Shown: positions 1 to 12,277, numbered from the stretch's first letter. The stretch: DNA of 64,000 bases from Acinetobacter piscicola (GCF_015218165.1 NZ_CP048659.1:806001-870000); one strand, 5' to 3'. A program made the numbers and translations. Notes: generated by a model from the letters alone, not told the origin.

Positions 1-783
1 TTTAGGCTTAACAGTAATATGTCGATATGGACGCTCTTCACCAAGGAAACGAGCAACTAAGTCATCATAAGCTTGTCCTGCACTTGCTTCTGTATACAAA
101 ATAACAGGTTTACCTTCGTTGGATGCTTGTAGCACGCTTGGACATTCAGGAATTACACCTAAAGTCGGGATACGTAAAATATCTTTTGAAATATCATCAA
201 TAGTTAACATTTCTTGTTTGTCGGCACGTTCTGGGTTGAAACGTGTGATACATAAATGTTTACGTACTCGTCCTTCGTTGTTTTCGATTTTCTTGGTTTT
301 GCTGTCTAGCATTCCGATGATACGGTCAGAATCTCGAACTGAAGAAATTTCTGGGTTGGTTACAATAATTGCTTCATCTGCATGGTACATTGCCAAAATA
401 GCACCACGTTCGATCCCTGCAGGAGAGTCACAGATAATATAATCAAACTCTTGTGAAAGCTCATCCATCACACGTGCAACGCCTTCGTCTGTTAAGGCAT
501 CTTTGTCGCGGGTTTGTGATGCAGGTAAAATATAAAGATTTTCGATGTCTTTATCACGGATTAAAGCCTGTTGTAAACGGGCTTCATTATTCAAAACATT
601 CACGAAGTCATAAACGACACGGCGTTCACAACCCATGATCAAGTCTAAGTTTCGTAGACCGACATCAAAATCAATAACAACAGTTTTATGACCACGAAGG
701 GCTAGTCCTGTTGCAAAAGATGCACTTGTTGTAGTTTTACCTACGCCACCTTTGCCTGATGTAACGACAACAATTTTGGCCAC
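1..783 (-). CDS. minD: Septum site-determining ATPase MinD (partial, C-terminus beyond window)
   Basis: MinD is a membrane-bound ParA/MinD-family ATPase that recruits MinC and, with MinE, oscillates to keep the Z-ring at midcell. Translation from a GTG at 783 gives a deviant Walker A motif (SGKGGVGKTT, residues 9-18), followed by VVIDFDVGLRN and DSPAGIERGA, all typical of MinD. 261 codons are in the window; the family is about 270 residues, so only the C-terminal end, which carries the amphipathic membrane-targeting helix, is missing. It lies 69 bp downstream of minC in the same orientation, so they are probably cotranscribed, with minE expected outside the window. The GTG start is chosen because the P-loop follows at the usual distance. 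Confidence 0.95.
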   Translation of the reverse strand, partial: MAKIVVVTSGKGGVGKTTTSASFATGLALRGHKTVVIDFDVGLRNLDLIMGCERRVVYDFVNVLNNEARLQQALIRDKDIENLYILPASQTRDKDALTDEGVARVMDELSQEFDYIICDSPAGIERGAILAMYHADEAIIVTNPEISSVRDSDRIIGMLDSKTKKIENNEGRVRKHLCITRFNPERADKQEMLTIDDISKDILRIPTLGVIPECPSVLQASNEGKPVILYTEASAGQAYDDLVARFLGEERPYRHITVKPK

Positions 784-852
784 CGAATCCACTCCTGTTA
801 TGGTCATTCATCCCCTTTGTGAGGGGAGTTTATTATGGTGTTAATTTATACA

Positions 853-1584
853 TTAAAATTGCAGAACTGAAAACTCAAGTTCTTGCTGGTCATTCAAGTA
901 AATATGCACAGATTTTTTGATGAATTCCGTTGGAATATCATCAGCTACACAATATGTTCCCGCAATAGAAACCAATTCAGCTTCTAAGGAATGACAAAAA
1001 ATTCTTGCAGCGCTATTACCGCCTGCACCTGCAATCACTCTACCACGAACACTGCCATAAATATGTATATTTCCAGAAGCAATCACTTCTGAACCACTAT
1101 TTATTCCAGCATTCAAAATGATGTCACCATGATCTTGTACTAAACATTGTCCAGTCCGCAGAATTTCGTCATGATAAGACGTTATATGGCTAACCGTAGT
1201 GTGTTGTTGTGTAACTTTCGATGGTGCATCTGTATTGTCATGTGCAGGTGAAGCTGTTGTGGGTGCTGCAACCACCTGTTCTTTCGTTGCTTTAATACGT
1301 TGTAAAGGTCGGTCAGAAGGCAGGATTGGAAATTGAATCGCTTGAGCTTGTTCGCTTAAAATGCCATCAATCACGCCCATCGGTTGTAAATCTAGGCTAA
1401 TTAATAGCTGAATTAACGCAATGAGTTCTTGTTCAACAGTACTGTCGAGAACGACCAAAGCCCCTTGATAAGAAGTTTCTGCCATCATAGCGCTAAGTTG
1501 CTGGCGGATAGCATCATGATCATTTGTATCGAAGATTAATCGGGTAAAATTAACCATTCTGCCTGTAATCCGTATATCAGCCAT
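853..1584 (-). CDS. minC: Septum site-determining protein MinC
   Basis: MinC inhibits FtsZ polymerisation at the cell poles and is activated by MinD at the membrane. The 243 residues fit the family. The N-terminal FtsZ-binding domain covers about residues 1-100 (starting [10 protein letters not shown]). A Pro/Thr/Ala-rich linker follows at about 105-135. The C-terminal right-handed beta-helix, which binds MinD, runs from about 140 to the end and contains the conserved segments [19 protein letters not shown] and [14 protein letters not shown]. It is the first gene of the minC-minD unit. Confidence 0.95.
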   Translation of the reverse strand: MADIRITGRMVNFTRLIFDTNDHDAIRQQLSAMMAETSYQGALVVLDSTVEQELIALIQLLISLDLQPMGVIDGILSEQAQAIQFPILPSDRPLQRIKATKEQVVAAPTTASPAHDNTDAPSKVTQQHTTVSHITSYHDEILRTGQCLVQDHGDIILNAGINSGSEVIASGNIHIYGSVRGRVIAGAGGNSAARIFCHSLEAELVSIAGTYCVADDIPTEFIKKSVHIYLNDQQELEFSVLQF

Positions 1585-1724
1585 AACTATTCCTTAAAGG
1601 CTCGTCACCTGAAAATGATAAATAAAGTCAAACTTTAAAAACTGCTCAAATGCTAGAACAAATTGAACGATTTCTCTAGCATAGATACAAATATTTGCAT
1701 TGATTTGCTCAATCTTTGAATCAC

Positions 1725-2774
1725 TTAATCATTGGCTTGGTCATATTTTTCGAGTTCAATCTGCCATTGTTTAATTTTCACTTGTTTACGGATCGCCGCT
1801 AAGCTTTCATAGACTGCTGATTCGACCAATTGTTCTAAGGCTTTATTTTCAATGTTTAATTGGCTTAGTTTGTCAGAAATGAGCATATAAATTTGGTTCG
1901 GCTGAGCATGTGAACCAGCAGTTAAAGGAGCAATCAATCCTTGAGTAATGTTTTCACCTAAACGCTGACCAATACTCTGGATTTGATTTTCAATCATGCC
2001 ACCTGCAATGGGAATCAGTCTGAGTAGTTGAGTCAGTTGAGGGGTATCTTCAATCGCTTGTTTGACGATTTGCCCAACGTTGTCTGCAATGAAGCGTTGT
2101 TGTGCTTTGAGTTCGGTGGCGAGCGTATCTTGTAAAATCTCTGCTAAGACCTGAGCAAATATTTCTCGGTGATGATCGACCAATTCATGAATAATTTTTT
2201 TATGACTTGAACTGGTATCAAGCTCATATTTAATCCCATCAATGACAGAAACAACAACACGGTCAGAAATTTCTTCCATCACCACGCGATAATAAAACAA
2301 TACCTTTTTCATGATATTGTCAGGAATAACTTTATAGCCTAACTCATGTAAACGATAGGCAATAATGCCTGCACGAATTAGACGTAAGAAACGTAAATAA
2401 GGAATAATTGCTAAAATTTCATACCAATGAATAAAAGGGAAGAAAAACCAACGCTGATGATGTTTGTAGATAATGGCAATCAACCAACGAATGGCGAGTT
2501 CAACTACTAAAAATAAAATAAACCATCCTTCAGTTTTAATCACCCATGGATGTAAGTCTGATTTATAAAAAGCTAAAACTTCAGGCAAATAAATTTCATT
2601 AAAAAATAATTGCCCAAAACTGCTCATTAAAAATAAGTTAGCGCATAGACAAAACAGGTTGAAGACAATGATCGCCATCATGAAAATGTCATACACTAAA
2701 AACATTTTCCAACCCAAAGTATTGTGATGTTGTGGGCGAATACTTTTTTGCTTCGCTGTAGCCTGTTCTGTCAT
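1725..2774 (-). CDS. Predicted membrane protein with voltage-sensor-like N-terminal half
   Basis: Function not recognised with certainty. The N-terminal ~150 residues contain about four hydrophobic segments. These end in an S4-like stretch (IIPYLRFLRLIRAGIIAYRL, about residues 124-143) with arginines spaced among hydrophobics, as in voltage-sensing domains of ion channels. No pore loop or selectivity filter follows. Instead, about 200 mostly helical cytoplasmic residues end in a charged tail. It could be a channel-like sensor or a structural membrane protein. It lies between minC and an acyltransferase gene, 28 bp downstream of the latter's stop, so it is probably cotranscribed with it. Confidence 0.55.
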   Translation of the reverse strand: MTEQATAKQKSIRPQHHNTLGWKMFLVYDIFMMAIIVFNLFCLCANLFLMSSFGQLFFNEIYLPEVLAFYKSDLHPWVIKTEGWFILFLVVELAIRWLIAIIYKHHQRWFFFPFIHWYEILAIIPYLRFLRLIRAGIIAYRLHELGYKVIPDNIMKKVLFYYRVVMEEISDRVVVSVIDGIKYELDTSSSHKKIIHELVDHHREIFAQVLAEILQDTLATELKAQQRFIADNVGQIVKQAIEDTPQLTQLLRLIPIAGGMIENQIQSIGQRLGENITQGLIAPLTAGSHAQPNQIYMLISDKLSQLNIENKALEQLVESAVYESLAAIRKQVKIKQWQIELEKYDQAND

Positions 2775-2802
2775 AACGATCCTTATTGGTTTCTATCTGA
2801 TT

Positions 2803-3720
2803 TTAGTTTTGATATTTTTGTTTCATCGAACTAATCAATTGATCTTTGTCTTGCCATAACTCATCGACCCAATGTTGAAATTTAGCACGGTATTCTGGAT
2901 CTTCTTCATAGTCACCGCCCAATACCCATGTTGGAATTTCGATTTTACGTAGATTAACTACGATTCGTGGAACTTCACCGAGCCAAAATTCGCCATAGCC
3001 TGGTGCACCATCAGGATAGACAATGGTCATGTCAACCAGGGCATCGATTTGATCACCTAAAATATTCAATGCGAGAGCTAATCCGCCAGCTTTCGGTTTA
3101 AGTAAGTTACGATAGGGGGACTGTTGCTGTTGATGTTTTTCAGGGGTGAAGCGTGTACCTTCAAGATAGTTTAATAACGTAAAGGGTTGGCTCAATAATT
3201 GTTCACATGCTTTACGCGCTTCTGCCATGTCTTGATGTTTTAAGGCTGGATTTTTTTCGATTTGTGCTTTGCTATGACGCTTCATCATTGGAAAGCCTAA
3301 AATTTTAAAGGCTTGTCCCACAAAAGGAATAAAAATAAGTTCCCATTTGGTAAAGAAACGGGTCAGTGGCATACGGGTTAAGCCAAAATATTGATTGACT
3401 GTGGTATCGACCCAACTTTGATGATTACAGGTCATAAGGTAGCGACCTTGCATATTTAAGTCGAGATTTTGATCGACTGAAATCTCCCACTGTGTTTCAG
3501 GTAAGATATGGTCGATGAGCCAATTGTTGACACTTAACCAACTGTTGGTAATTTGAATATTGGTTTCATCAACTTTTTTAGATTGTTTAAAGAGTTTGGT
3601 TAATCCGAGTGCTAATACAGGTGGACCATGAAAAAAAGTACTTCCTGTAATCACAGAACCGACAGTAAAGCCTTTGCTTATTTTTTTTAAAAAAGGGTGT
3701 TTCTGCTGTTGAGATGACAT
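2803..3720 (-). CDS. LPLAT-family acyltransferase (YihG/PlsC-like)
   Basis: This is a member of the lysophospholipid acyltransferase superfamily, which moves an acyl chain from acyl-ACP or acyl-CoA to a lysophospholipid at the inner membrane. The catalytic HX4D motif is present (NHQSWVD, H100 and D105), as is the substrate-binding EGTR motif (187-190). One hydrophobic N-terminal segment (about residues 17-45) could anchor it. At 305 residues it is longer than housekeeping PlsC (about 240) and is closer to the YihG type. The exact acyl acceptor cannot be read from sequence. Confidence 0.82.
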   Translation of the reverse strand: MSSQQQKHPFLKKISKGFTVGSVITGSTFFHGPPVLALGLTKLFKQSKKVDETNIQITNSWLSVNNWLIDHILPETQWEISVDQNLDLNMQGRYLMTCNHQSWVDTTVNQYFGLTRMPLTRFFTKWELIFIPFVGQAFKILGFPMMKRHSKAQIEKNPALKHQDMAEARKACEQLLSQPFTLLNYLEGTRFTPEKHQQQQSPYRNLLKPKAGGLALALNILGDQIDALVDMTIVYPDGAPGYGEFWLGEVPRIVVNLRKIEIPTWVLGGDYEEDPEYRAKFQHWVDELWQDKDQLISSMKQKYQN

Positions 3721-3964
3721 AGAAAAGTCCTAAAAAAGAGTTTTATGTACGCATGACTGCTTTTAAATATAGTCGTTGTTTATGCAATTAAAAAGTCTGA
3801 TTTCTTAACTATGTATAAATTATGATGAACTACACTGAAAATACTCGGTTATTTATTTCAAAATGTAACGAATTTGGATATTTTTAACAAAATGTCAATG
3901 GTTTAAGCGCATAATTTAAATCATTATTTCTAACATAGAAAAACACCAACCTTGGAGGCATGTA

Positions 3965-4597
3965 ATGCGTGCACTTGTAATCTCAGCGGTAGTAGGGGCT
4001 TTGGCACTTTCTGGTTGCCAAAATATGGAATATGATAAAGCAGCAATTGGTACTGGCTTAGGTGCATTATTAGGCGCTGGTATTGCGTATTCAAATGCTG
4101 ATAAAGATAAAATGGGTCAAGCTGCTGCAATTGGTGCAGTTGTTGGTGCAGGTGCAGGAGCACTGCTTGATCGTAAAGAAAAACGTTTACGTGAAGAGTT
4201 AGCGGGTACAGGTGTTGATGTAAACCGTAATCCAGATGGCTCAATCAATATGGTAATGCCAAGTGTAACTTTCGCGACAAACTCAGCATCAATTCAACCT
4301 AAATTCCAATCAGCGTTAAATGACGTTGCTCGTGTATTGGCTGAAGGTGGTACAGCTGGTAAATTAGCACTTGTTATTCATGGTCATACCGATAACACAG
4401 GTAATGATTCAATCAATATTCCATTGTCTCAAAGCCGTGCAAGTTCAGTATTGAACTATCTTGCGACTCAAGGTATTTCTGCGTCTCGTATGACAGCGAG
4501 AGGTTATGGTTCAACTTCGCCAGTTGCTGATAACTCAACAGCTGCAGGTCGTGAACAAAACCGTCGTGTAGAAATCACAGTTTATGAAACTAAATAA
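3965..4597 (+). CDS. OmpA-family lipoprotein with glycine zipper (YiaD-like)
   Basis: This is a predicted outer-membrane lipoprotein that binds peptidoglycan. The signal peptide ends in a lipobox, LSGC, with Cys18 as the lipidated residue. A glycine-zipper segment follows at about residues 29-66 (GTGLGALLGAGIA, then GAVVGAGAGALL). A C-terminal OmpA-like domain spans about 100-207, with the HGHTDNTG and SRASSVLNYL motifs and an NRRVEI end that contacts diaminopimelate. The start has a strong Shine-Dalgarno (TTGGAGG) 8 bases upstream. A rho-independent terminator follows the stop. The gene appears monocistronic. Confidence 0.88.
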   Translation: MRALVISAVVGALALSGCQNMEYDKAAIGTGLGALLGAGIAYSNADKDKMGQAAAIGAVVGAGAGALLDRKEKRLREELAGTGVDVNRNPDGSINMVMPSVTFATNSASIQPKFQSALNDVARVLAEGGTAGKLALVIHGHTDNTGNDSINIPLSQSRASSVLNYLATQGISASRMTARGYGSTSPVADNSTAAGREQNRRVEITVYETK

Positions 4598-4620
4598 TTA
4601 TTGTTTCTAAATTGACTTAA

Positions 4621-4643
4621 AGAACCACCTTCGGGTGGTTTTT
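4621..4643 (+). terminator. Rho-independent terminator after the OmpA-like gene
   Basis: The hairpin GAACCACC / GGTGGTTTTTT with a TTCG tetraloop lies about 25 bp after the stop of the lipoprotein gene and ends in a T-run. Confidence 0.85.
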
Positions 4644-4736
4644 TATTTGTGAAAAAGCTTGCAAAAAAGCATGAAAAATTAGGCAAGATCGCTTTTGATG
4701 ACTATAATCTAGCTCGAAGTTTTTAGAGGATGAACA

Positions 4737-6776
4737 ATGTCAAAAGCAAGTCAGTTGAACGACAAGCAACTTGAAGCCATGAAGTATACTCAAGGACCCT
4801 TGTTAGTACTTGCAGGGGCAGGTTCAGGCAAAACTTCAGTGATTACCCGTAAAATTGCCTATTTGGTACAACAGTGTGGCATTCCTGCACATCGTATTAC
4901 GGCAATGACATTTACCAACAAAGCTGCTCGTGAAATGAAAGAGCGTGTGGGTAAACTGCTGGGTAAAGAAGAAGGCAAAGGCCTTTCTGTATCGACGTTC
5001 CATACCTTTGGTTTGAATTTATTGCGTTTAGAGTTGAAGCATACGCCTTTAAAAAATAACTTTTCGATCTTAGATGCTGATGACTGTAAACGTATTTTGA
5101 TGGATTTGATGCATCGCGATAATTTATCAGGTGCAGAAAGTAAAGATTTGATCGCCAAAGCCATGAAGAAAATTTCGGATTGGAAAAACGATCTGATTTT
5201 ACCTGAGCAAGCGCACAATACCTGTGAAACCACAGAAGATGTGCAATTTGCCCATTTATATCAACTTTATGAGCGTAATTTACGTGCTTATAATGCCGTA
5301 GATTTTGATGATTTAATCGTGATGCCAACACGGTTGTTACAAGACAATGCCGAAGTACGTGACCGTTGGCAAAATCGTATTCGTTATTTACTGGTTGATG
5401 AATATCAAGACACCAACACCGCACAGTATATTTTAGTGAAATTACTGGTTGGTGTGATGGGGCAGTTCACTGCCGTAGGTGATGATGACCAATCGATTTA
5501 CGCATGGCGTGGTGCAAAGCCTGAAAATATGGCATTGCTCAAAGAAGACTTTCATAATTTAAAAGTGATTAAGCTTGAACAAAACTACCGTTCAACCAGT
5601 CGTATTTTAAAAGCAGCAAACCATGTGATTGACAACAATCCGCATATTTTTGATAAAAAATTGTGGAGTGATAAAGGGCATGGTGAAGTCATTCGTGTTA
5701 TTACTTGTCGTAATGATGATGATGAATCTGAACGTGTAGTGAAAGATTTACTAACGCATAAATTGATGAATGGGAAAAATTGGAAAGATTATGCGGTGTT
5801 GTATCGCGGAAATTTCCAAGCCCGTGTACTCGAAACCCAACTGCGTCAAATGCAAATTCCTTATAAACTTTCAGGTGGTCAGTCTTTCTTTGCGCGTGCT
5901 GAAATCAAAGACATCATGAGTTATTTAAGGGTAATTATTAACCCTGAAGATGACAGTGCTTTCTTACGCATTATCAATACCCCAAAACGTGCGATTGGTC
6001 CTGTGACATTGGAAAAATTGGGTTTATTTGCTCAAGAAAATCATTTATCACTTTTAGCGGCTGCAAGTGATCAACGTCTTACCATGGTGATGCCGAAAAA
6101 AGCGACGACACAACTGGCTGAGTTTGCAGGTTTTATTGAAGACTTTACCCGTGAACTATTAGATGATGATGAGCCTGTGCCGAAAATTCGTCAGATGATG
6201 AATGAAGCGGGCTATATTGATTATTTACGTGAATCTGCTGCCACACCTGCGCAAGAAAAAACCAAGTTGGATAATGTAGAAATGCTATATAGCAGTATCC
6301 AAAGTTTGATTAATCGTGCCGAAGATGTCGATGAAAAAAACATTGAAAGTGTGATTCGTAAAATGGTGTTGCTTGATATGCTTGAACAGCAACAGGAAGA
6401 AGAAGACACGGATAAAGTGAATCTGTTGACCTTGCATGCATCAAAAGGTTTAGAGTTTCCATTTGTTTATATCATGGGTTTAGAGGAAGAGTTGCTTCCG
6501 CATAAAAACTCGATTGCGGCTGAAACCATCGAAGAAGAACGCCGTTTGATGTATGTGGGGATTACTCGAGCACAACAGGGCTTGACCTTGACCTTGGCGG
6601 AACAGCGCAAAAATGGCGGACAAATGAAGCAAATGACCCCAAGTCGTTTTCTAGATGAGTTGCCACAAGATGAGTTGGATTGGTTAGGACGCAAGAAAAA
6701 GTTCGCTGAAAATGTCGATCCAAAACAGCAAGCACAGCATTATCTACAAAATTTAAAAGCGTTATTAAAACGTTAA
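4737..6776 (+). CDS. rep: ATP-dependent DNA helicase Rep (SF1A)
   Basis: Rep is a 3'-5' single-stranded DNA translocase and helicase of the UvrD/Rep/PcrA group that helps the replisome pass protein-bound DNA. The 679 residues match Rep (about 673 in E. coli) rather than UvrD (about 720). Visible motifs are Q motif/Walker A (AGAGSGKT, 26-33), TFTNKAAREMKERV (motif Ia), VDEYQDTN (Walker B, about 219-226), GDDDQSIYAWRGA (motif III), EQNYRSTSRIL (motif IV), LTLHASKGLEFPFVY (motif V) and EEERRLMYVGITRAQ (motif VI). It stands alone between two terminators. Confidence 0.93.
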   Translation: MSKASQLNDKQLEAMKYTQGPLLVLAGAGSGKTSVITRKIAYLVQQCGIPAHRITAMTFTNKAAREMKERVGKLLGKEEGKGLSVSTFHTFGLNLLRLELKHTPLKNNFSILDADDCKRILMDLMHRDNLSGAESKDLIAKAMKKISDWKNDLILPEQAHNTCETTEDVQFAHLYQLYERNLRAYNAVDFDDLIVMPTRLLQDNAEVRDRWQNRIRYLLVDEYQDTNTAQYILVKLLVGVMGQFTAVGDDDQSIYAWRGAKPENMALLKEDFHNLKVIKLEQNYRSTSRILKAANHVIDNNPHIFDKKLWSDKGHGEVIRVITCRNDDDESERVVKDLLTHKLMNGKNWKDYAVLYRGNFQARVLETQLRQMQIPYKLSGGQSFFARAEIKDIMSYLRVIINPEDDSAFLRIINTPKRAIGPVTLEKLGLFAQENHLSLLAAASDQRLTMVMPKKATTQLAEFAGFIEDFTRELLDDDEPVPKIRQMMNEAGYIDYLRESAATPAQEKTKLDNVEMLYSSIQSLINRAEDVDEKNIESVIRKMVLLDMLEQQQEEEDTDKVNLLTLHASKGLEFPFVYIMGLEEELLPHKNSIAAETIEEERRLMYVGITRAQQGLTLTLAEQRKNGGQMKQMTPSRFLDELPQDELDWLGRKKKFAENVDPKQQAQHYLQNLKALLKR

Positions 6777-6800
6777 TATACCCTTTTTAGTTATTTTTTA

Positions 6801-6834
6801 AATCTCTCTGACCTGTGTGGGAATAAGAGAGATT
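6801..6834 (+). terminator. Probable terminator after rep
   Basis: A 9-bp stem AATCTCTCT / AGAGAGATT with a 16-nt loop is followed by TTT. It lies between the rep stop and the dut start. Confidence 0.6.
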
Positions 6835-6869
6835 TTTAGTTTTCATTGTGTTCAATATAGGATTTTAGT

Positions 6870-7322
6870 ATGAAAGTGCAAGTCAAAGTACTTGATCAGC
6901 GTTTAGGTCAAGAATGGCCAATGCCAACATATGCGACAACAGGTTCAGCAGGTTTAGATCTACGTGCATGTGTAGATGAAGCGACACAAATTGAACCGGG
7001 TCAAACGGTTTTAGTGAAAACAGGTTTGGCGATTTATATTCAAGACCCAAGTTTTGCAGGCTTAGTATTACCACGTTCAGGCTTAGGACATAAGCATGGT
7101 ATTGTTTTGGGTAATTTGGTCGGCTTGATTGATTCAGATTATCAAGGTGAATTGATGGTATCTGTGTGGAATCGTGGACAGACTACATTTACCTTAGAGC
7201 CTGGTGAACGTTTAGCACAATATGTACTTGTGCCTGTGGTACAAGCTGAGTTTGATTTAGTCAATGATTTTGAAGCGACTGAACGTGGTGCAGGTGGTTT
7301 TGGACATACAGGTCAGAATTGA
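6870..7322 (+). CDS. dut: Deoxyuridine 5'-triphosphate nucleotidohydrolase (dUTPase)
   Basis: This enzyme hydrolyses dUTP to dUMP and pyrophosphate, keeping uracil out of DNA and feeding thymidylate synthesis. The 150 residues are the normal length of the homotrimeric family. All five motifs are visible: [33 protein letters not shown] with the catalytic Asp, [11 protein letters not shown], and the Gly-rich C-terminal arm [11 protein letters not shown]. It is bracketed by hairpins. In many proteobacteria dut sits directly upstream of algC-type phosphomannomutase and argB, as here. Confidence 0.96.
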   Translation: MKVQVKVLDQRLGQEWPMPTYATTGSAGLDLRACVDEATQIEPGQTVLVKTGLAIYIQDPSFAGLVLPRSGLGHKHGIVLGNLVGLIDSDYQGELMVSVWNRGQTTFTLEPGERLAQYVLVPVVQAEFDLVNDFEATERGAGGFGHTGQN

Positions 7323-7346
7323 TCTACATTTGTAATTTTTTAGATA

Positions 7347-7371
7347 AAAAAGCCTGTTAATCAGGCTTTTT
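7347..7371 (+). terminator. Rho-independent terminator after dut
   Basis: The stem AAAAAGCCTG / CAGGCTTTTT with loop TTAAT lies 25 bp after the dut stop. Confidence 0.88.
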
Positions 7372-7533
7372 GTCATTTTTTCTCGTTTTGTAACCAAAAG
7401 TATATTTAAAATATGTTTTATATTTGCCTATAGTTATATCAACAATTTTAAATCATTTTGATTTTGTCCCCATTATAAAAAGGTGACTCTATATTGGTTA
7501 TCTAAAGGGCGGAAGTCATTAGAAGTATTGCTT

Positions 7534-9896
<2,363 letters not shown>

Positions 9897-9920
9897 TCCT
9901 TTAAAATCGTCAACTGAAGA

Positions 9921-9945
9921 AGCCAGTGTTTAAACTGGCTTTTTT
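9921..9945 (+). terminator. Rho-independent terminator after argB
   Basis: The stem AGCCAGT / ACTGGCT is followed by TTTTT, 24 bp after the argB stop. Confidence 0.88.
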
Positions 9946-10065
9946 ATGATGAAAATTTAGCTTCTATTGAAGACACATGTATTTGTTTTTGAATGGTCAT
10001 CAATTAGTCATTCATTTGTCATTTAGATTCTCTAGTGTGATGAAAAGCACAAGGAGTTCTAAATT

Positions 10066-10845
10066 ATGTTTGCAAGATTAAATCAATACAGACAAAACAT
10101 TAGCTTCCCATTAACTCGTGCTAAAAAAGCACAATTACATTATAAATTTGAATGGGCAGAAGACATTAAACAACTCAAAGAGATTCAAAAGTTTCGCGCA
10201 GAACAATTTTCACAACAATTTGGTATCCAATTTGAACATGGTTTAGACCAAGATTTATATGACTTAGATTGTCATCATGCTGTTTTGCGTGATAAATGGA
10301 GCAATGAAATTGTTGCTTATACTCGTTTAAAATTGGTACAAGGCGATGATTTAGCAAATAGTTATAGTGCTCAAGAATTTGATATTTCTCAATTTTCACA
10401 TTTAAGCAATATTGTTGAAATTGGACGCACCTGTGTACATCCGCGCTATCGTAATGGTAAGGCATTGTCGATTTTATGGTTAAATTTAGTGCCGATGGTG
10501 CTTTGGAAAATGAAAGCTAAACATTTAATGGGCTGTGTTTCGATTCGCTTAGAAGACAATAAAGCACGTGCCTATTACACCCATCAATTTATTAAAAAAC
10601 TAGATCAAAGCCAAACCATTCATGTTCCTGCACGACCGAGTTATGAACCGATCCATCCTGAGTTTAGTTTTCCACAAGATGAACGTATTCCAAAATTATT
10701 TGATGTGTATTTGAAAATGAAAGCTCGTTTGTCACAACAGGCTTACCATGATGAACAATTTAATTGTTTAGATTATTTTGTCTTTTTAGATGTCAATGAA
10801 ATTGCCAAGCATTTTGTGCTCAATAAAATGGTCAATCGTTCATAA
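10066..10845 (+). CDS. GNAT-fold acyltransferase, OlsB (ornithine N-acyltransferase)-like
   Basis: It resembles OlsB, which transfers a 3-hydroxyacyl chain from ACP to the alpha-amino group of ornithine, the first step of ornithine lipid synthesis. Family signatures are the VEIGRTCVHPRYRNG block (about residues 125-139) and the downstream LMGCVSIRLED. The 259 residues are a normal length. A good Shine-Dalgarno (AAGGAG) precedes the start. No olsA-type O-acyltransferase gene is adjacent; the LPLAT gene at 2803-3720 is too far away to assign as partner. Automated annotation often labels such proteins 'putative hemolysin'. Confidence 0.72.
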   Translation: MFARLNQYRQNISFPLTRAKKAQLHYKFEWAEDIKQLKEIQKFRAEQFSQQFGIQFEHGLDQDLYDLDCHHAVLRDKWSNEIVAYTRLKLVQGDDLANSYSAQEFDISQFSHLSNIVEIGRTCVHPRYRNGKALSILWLNLVPMVLWKMKAKHLMGCVSIRLEDNKARAYYTHQFIKKLDQSQTIHVPARPSYEPIHPEFSFPQDERIPKLFDVYLKMKARLSQQAYHDEQFNCLDYFVFLDVNEIAKHFVLNKMVNRS

Positions 10846-10944
10846 TATAAGAAAAGCACATTTCGTTTGTAAACATTCAGATTTGCAAGCGAAGTGTGAC
10901 TCATGCACAATATTCACATAATGATCATGTTCAAATAAAAGATT

Positions 10945-11793
10945 ATGTGCCAATTACTCGGAATGAACTGTGCAACACCAACAGATATTACGTTTTCCTT
11001 TCGTGGGTTTTCTCAACGAGCAGGAATAACATCTGATCATTCAGATGGTTTTGGCATTGCCTTTTTTGAAGACAAAGCCTGTCGTTTATTTGTGGATAAT
11101 CAATCTGCAGTTGAATCTCCGATTGCAGAGTTGGTTCGTAATTATCCGATCAAGTCACGTAACGTGATTGCACATATCCGTAAAGCAACACAAGGCAAAA
11201 TCACTTTAGAAAACTCACATCCTTTTGTCCGTGAGTTGTGGGGGAGGCAGTGGATTTTTGCTCATAATGGTGATTTACATCATTTTAATCCAAGACTTTC
11301 GGGGCGTTTTACCCCTGTAGGCAATACGGACAGTGAATTATCCTTTTGTTATTTATTGGATAAACTAGTAGAAAAATTTGGTTATCATGAACCCTCTTTA
11401 AATGAGATTTTTGCTGCACTTCTAGAAATCTCTCCAAAAATAGCTGAACACGGTACATTTAACTTTTGTTTATCGAATGGGCAGGCTCTTTTTAGCTATG
11501 CGACTACAAAACTGCATTGGATTGTGCGTGAATATCCGTTCCAACCCGCAAGTCTGATTGATCTTGATGTTGAAGTTGATTTTAGTGAAGTCACGACACC
11601 TGAGGATCGGGTTGCAGTGATTACCACTGAACCTTTAACCAATAATGAAGTGTGGCATGCATATCAAGCGGGTGAAATGATTTTATTTCAAAATGGACAA
11701 CCGATTAAACAAGCACTGACTGTCGTTGAACGTTTGCAGCGTGAAGCGAAAGATCCAAGTTTAAAACGTGTTACGAAAGCGGATCAATATTAA
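10945..11793 (+). CDS. Class II glutamine amidotransferase (YafJ-like)
   Basis: This is an N-terminal nucleophile hydrolase-fold glutamine amidotransferase domain without a synthase partner domain. Cys2 directly after the initiator Met (MCQLLGMN) is the expected catalytic nucleophile. Other conserved pieces are DGFGIAFFED, AHIRKATQG, NSHPFVRE and the oxyanion-hole motif FAHNGDL. The 282 residues and stand-alone architecture match YafJ-type proteins, whose physiological acceptor is poorly defined. A terminator follows the gene, just before the IS insertion. Confidence 0.85.
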   Translation: MCQLLGMNCATPTDITFSFRGFSQRAGITSDHSDGFGIAFFEDKACRLFVDNQSAVESPIAELVRNYPIKSRNVIAHIRKATQGKITLENSHPFVRELWGRQWIFAHNGDLHHFNPRLSGRFTPVGNTDSELSFCYLLDKLVEKFGYHEPSLNEIFAALLEISPKIAEHGTFNFCLSNGQALFSYATTKLHWIVREYPFQPASLIDLDVEVDFSEVTTPEDRVAVITTEPLTNNEVWHAYQAGEMILFQNGQPIKQALTVVERLQREAKDPSLKRVTKADQY

Positions 11794-11796
11794 TTA

Positions 11797-11833
11797 AATA
11801 ATACTATCATAGGGGTGTGTATTATTTTTTTTT
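11797..11833 (+). terminator. Terminator after the glutamine amidotransferase gene
   Basis: The stem AATAATAC / GTATTATT has a 14-nt loop and is followed by a T-run that extends to 11833, immediately before the IS element. Confidence 0.7.
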
Positions 11834-11878
11834 CAATAGACCTCTTGCGAAAGTAAAAACTGCCTCAATATAGATTTC

Positions 11879-12277
11879 ATGAAATATCAGAAATTAAACC
11901 GTTTTTCAGATTCTGAATTCCAGCGCTTGGTTGGCGTACCTCGACCAGTTTTTAGTGAAATGGTCGAAGTTTTAAAAGAAGCAGAATCACTTAAAAAGAA
12001 ATCTGGGCGTCCTCATACTTTAGCTATAGAGGATCAATTGTTATTAACACTCAATTACTTACGGAATTACAGCACTCAATTGGAATTGGCTGTAAATTAC
12101 CATATCGCTGAAAGTAATGTGAATCGAACTATTAAAAAGGTTGAAGATGCATTAATGAAATCAAGACGTTTTACCTTGCCCAAACGAAGCATTACCACAG
12201 CAAACGAACAATTTAACTGGGTCATTATTGATGCTACAGAATGTTCAATAGAACGCCCGAAAAAAAAATCAGAGTAA
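11879..12277 (+). CDS. IS5-family transposase, N-terminal reading frame
   Basis: These 132 residues carry the helix-turn-helix DNA-binding region (about 20-95) and the first catalytic Asp in the motif VIIDATECSIERP. The frame reaches an A9 run (12260-12268) and stops shortly after at TAA (12275). The rest of the transposase continues in the next forward frame. Translation is expected to join the second frame by frameshifting or by transcript slippage on the A-run. If the run were eight A residues, the two frames would be one continuous gene. Confidence 0.85.
   Translation: MKYQKLNRFSDSEFQRLVGVPRPVFSEMVEVLKEAESLKKKSGRPHTLAIEDQLLLTLNYLRNYSTQLELAVNYHIAESNVNRTIKKVEDALMKSRRFTLPKRSITTANEQFNWVIIDATECSIERPKKKSE

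Noticed and set aside
119..442. Plus-strand reading frame inside minD
   Set aside because: Antisense shadow of a well-conserved minD frame.
3930..4244. Minus-strand His/Leu-rich reading frame over the OmpA-like gene
   Set aside because: Antisense shadow with low-complexity composition.
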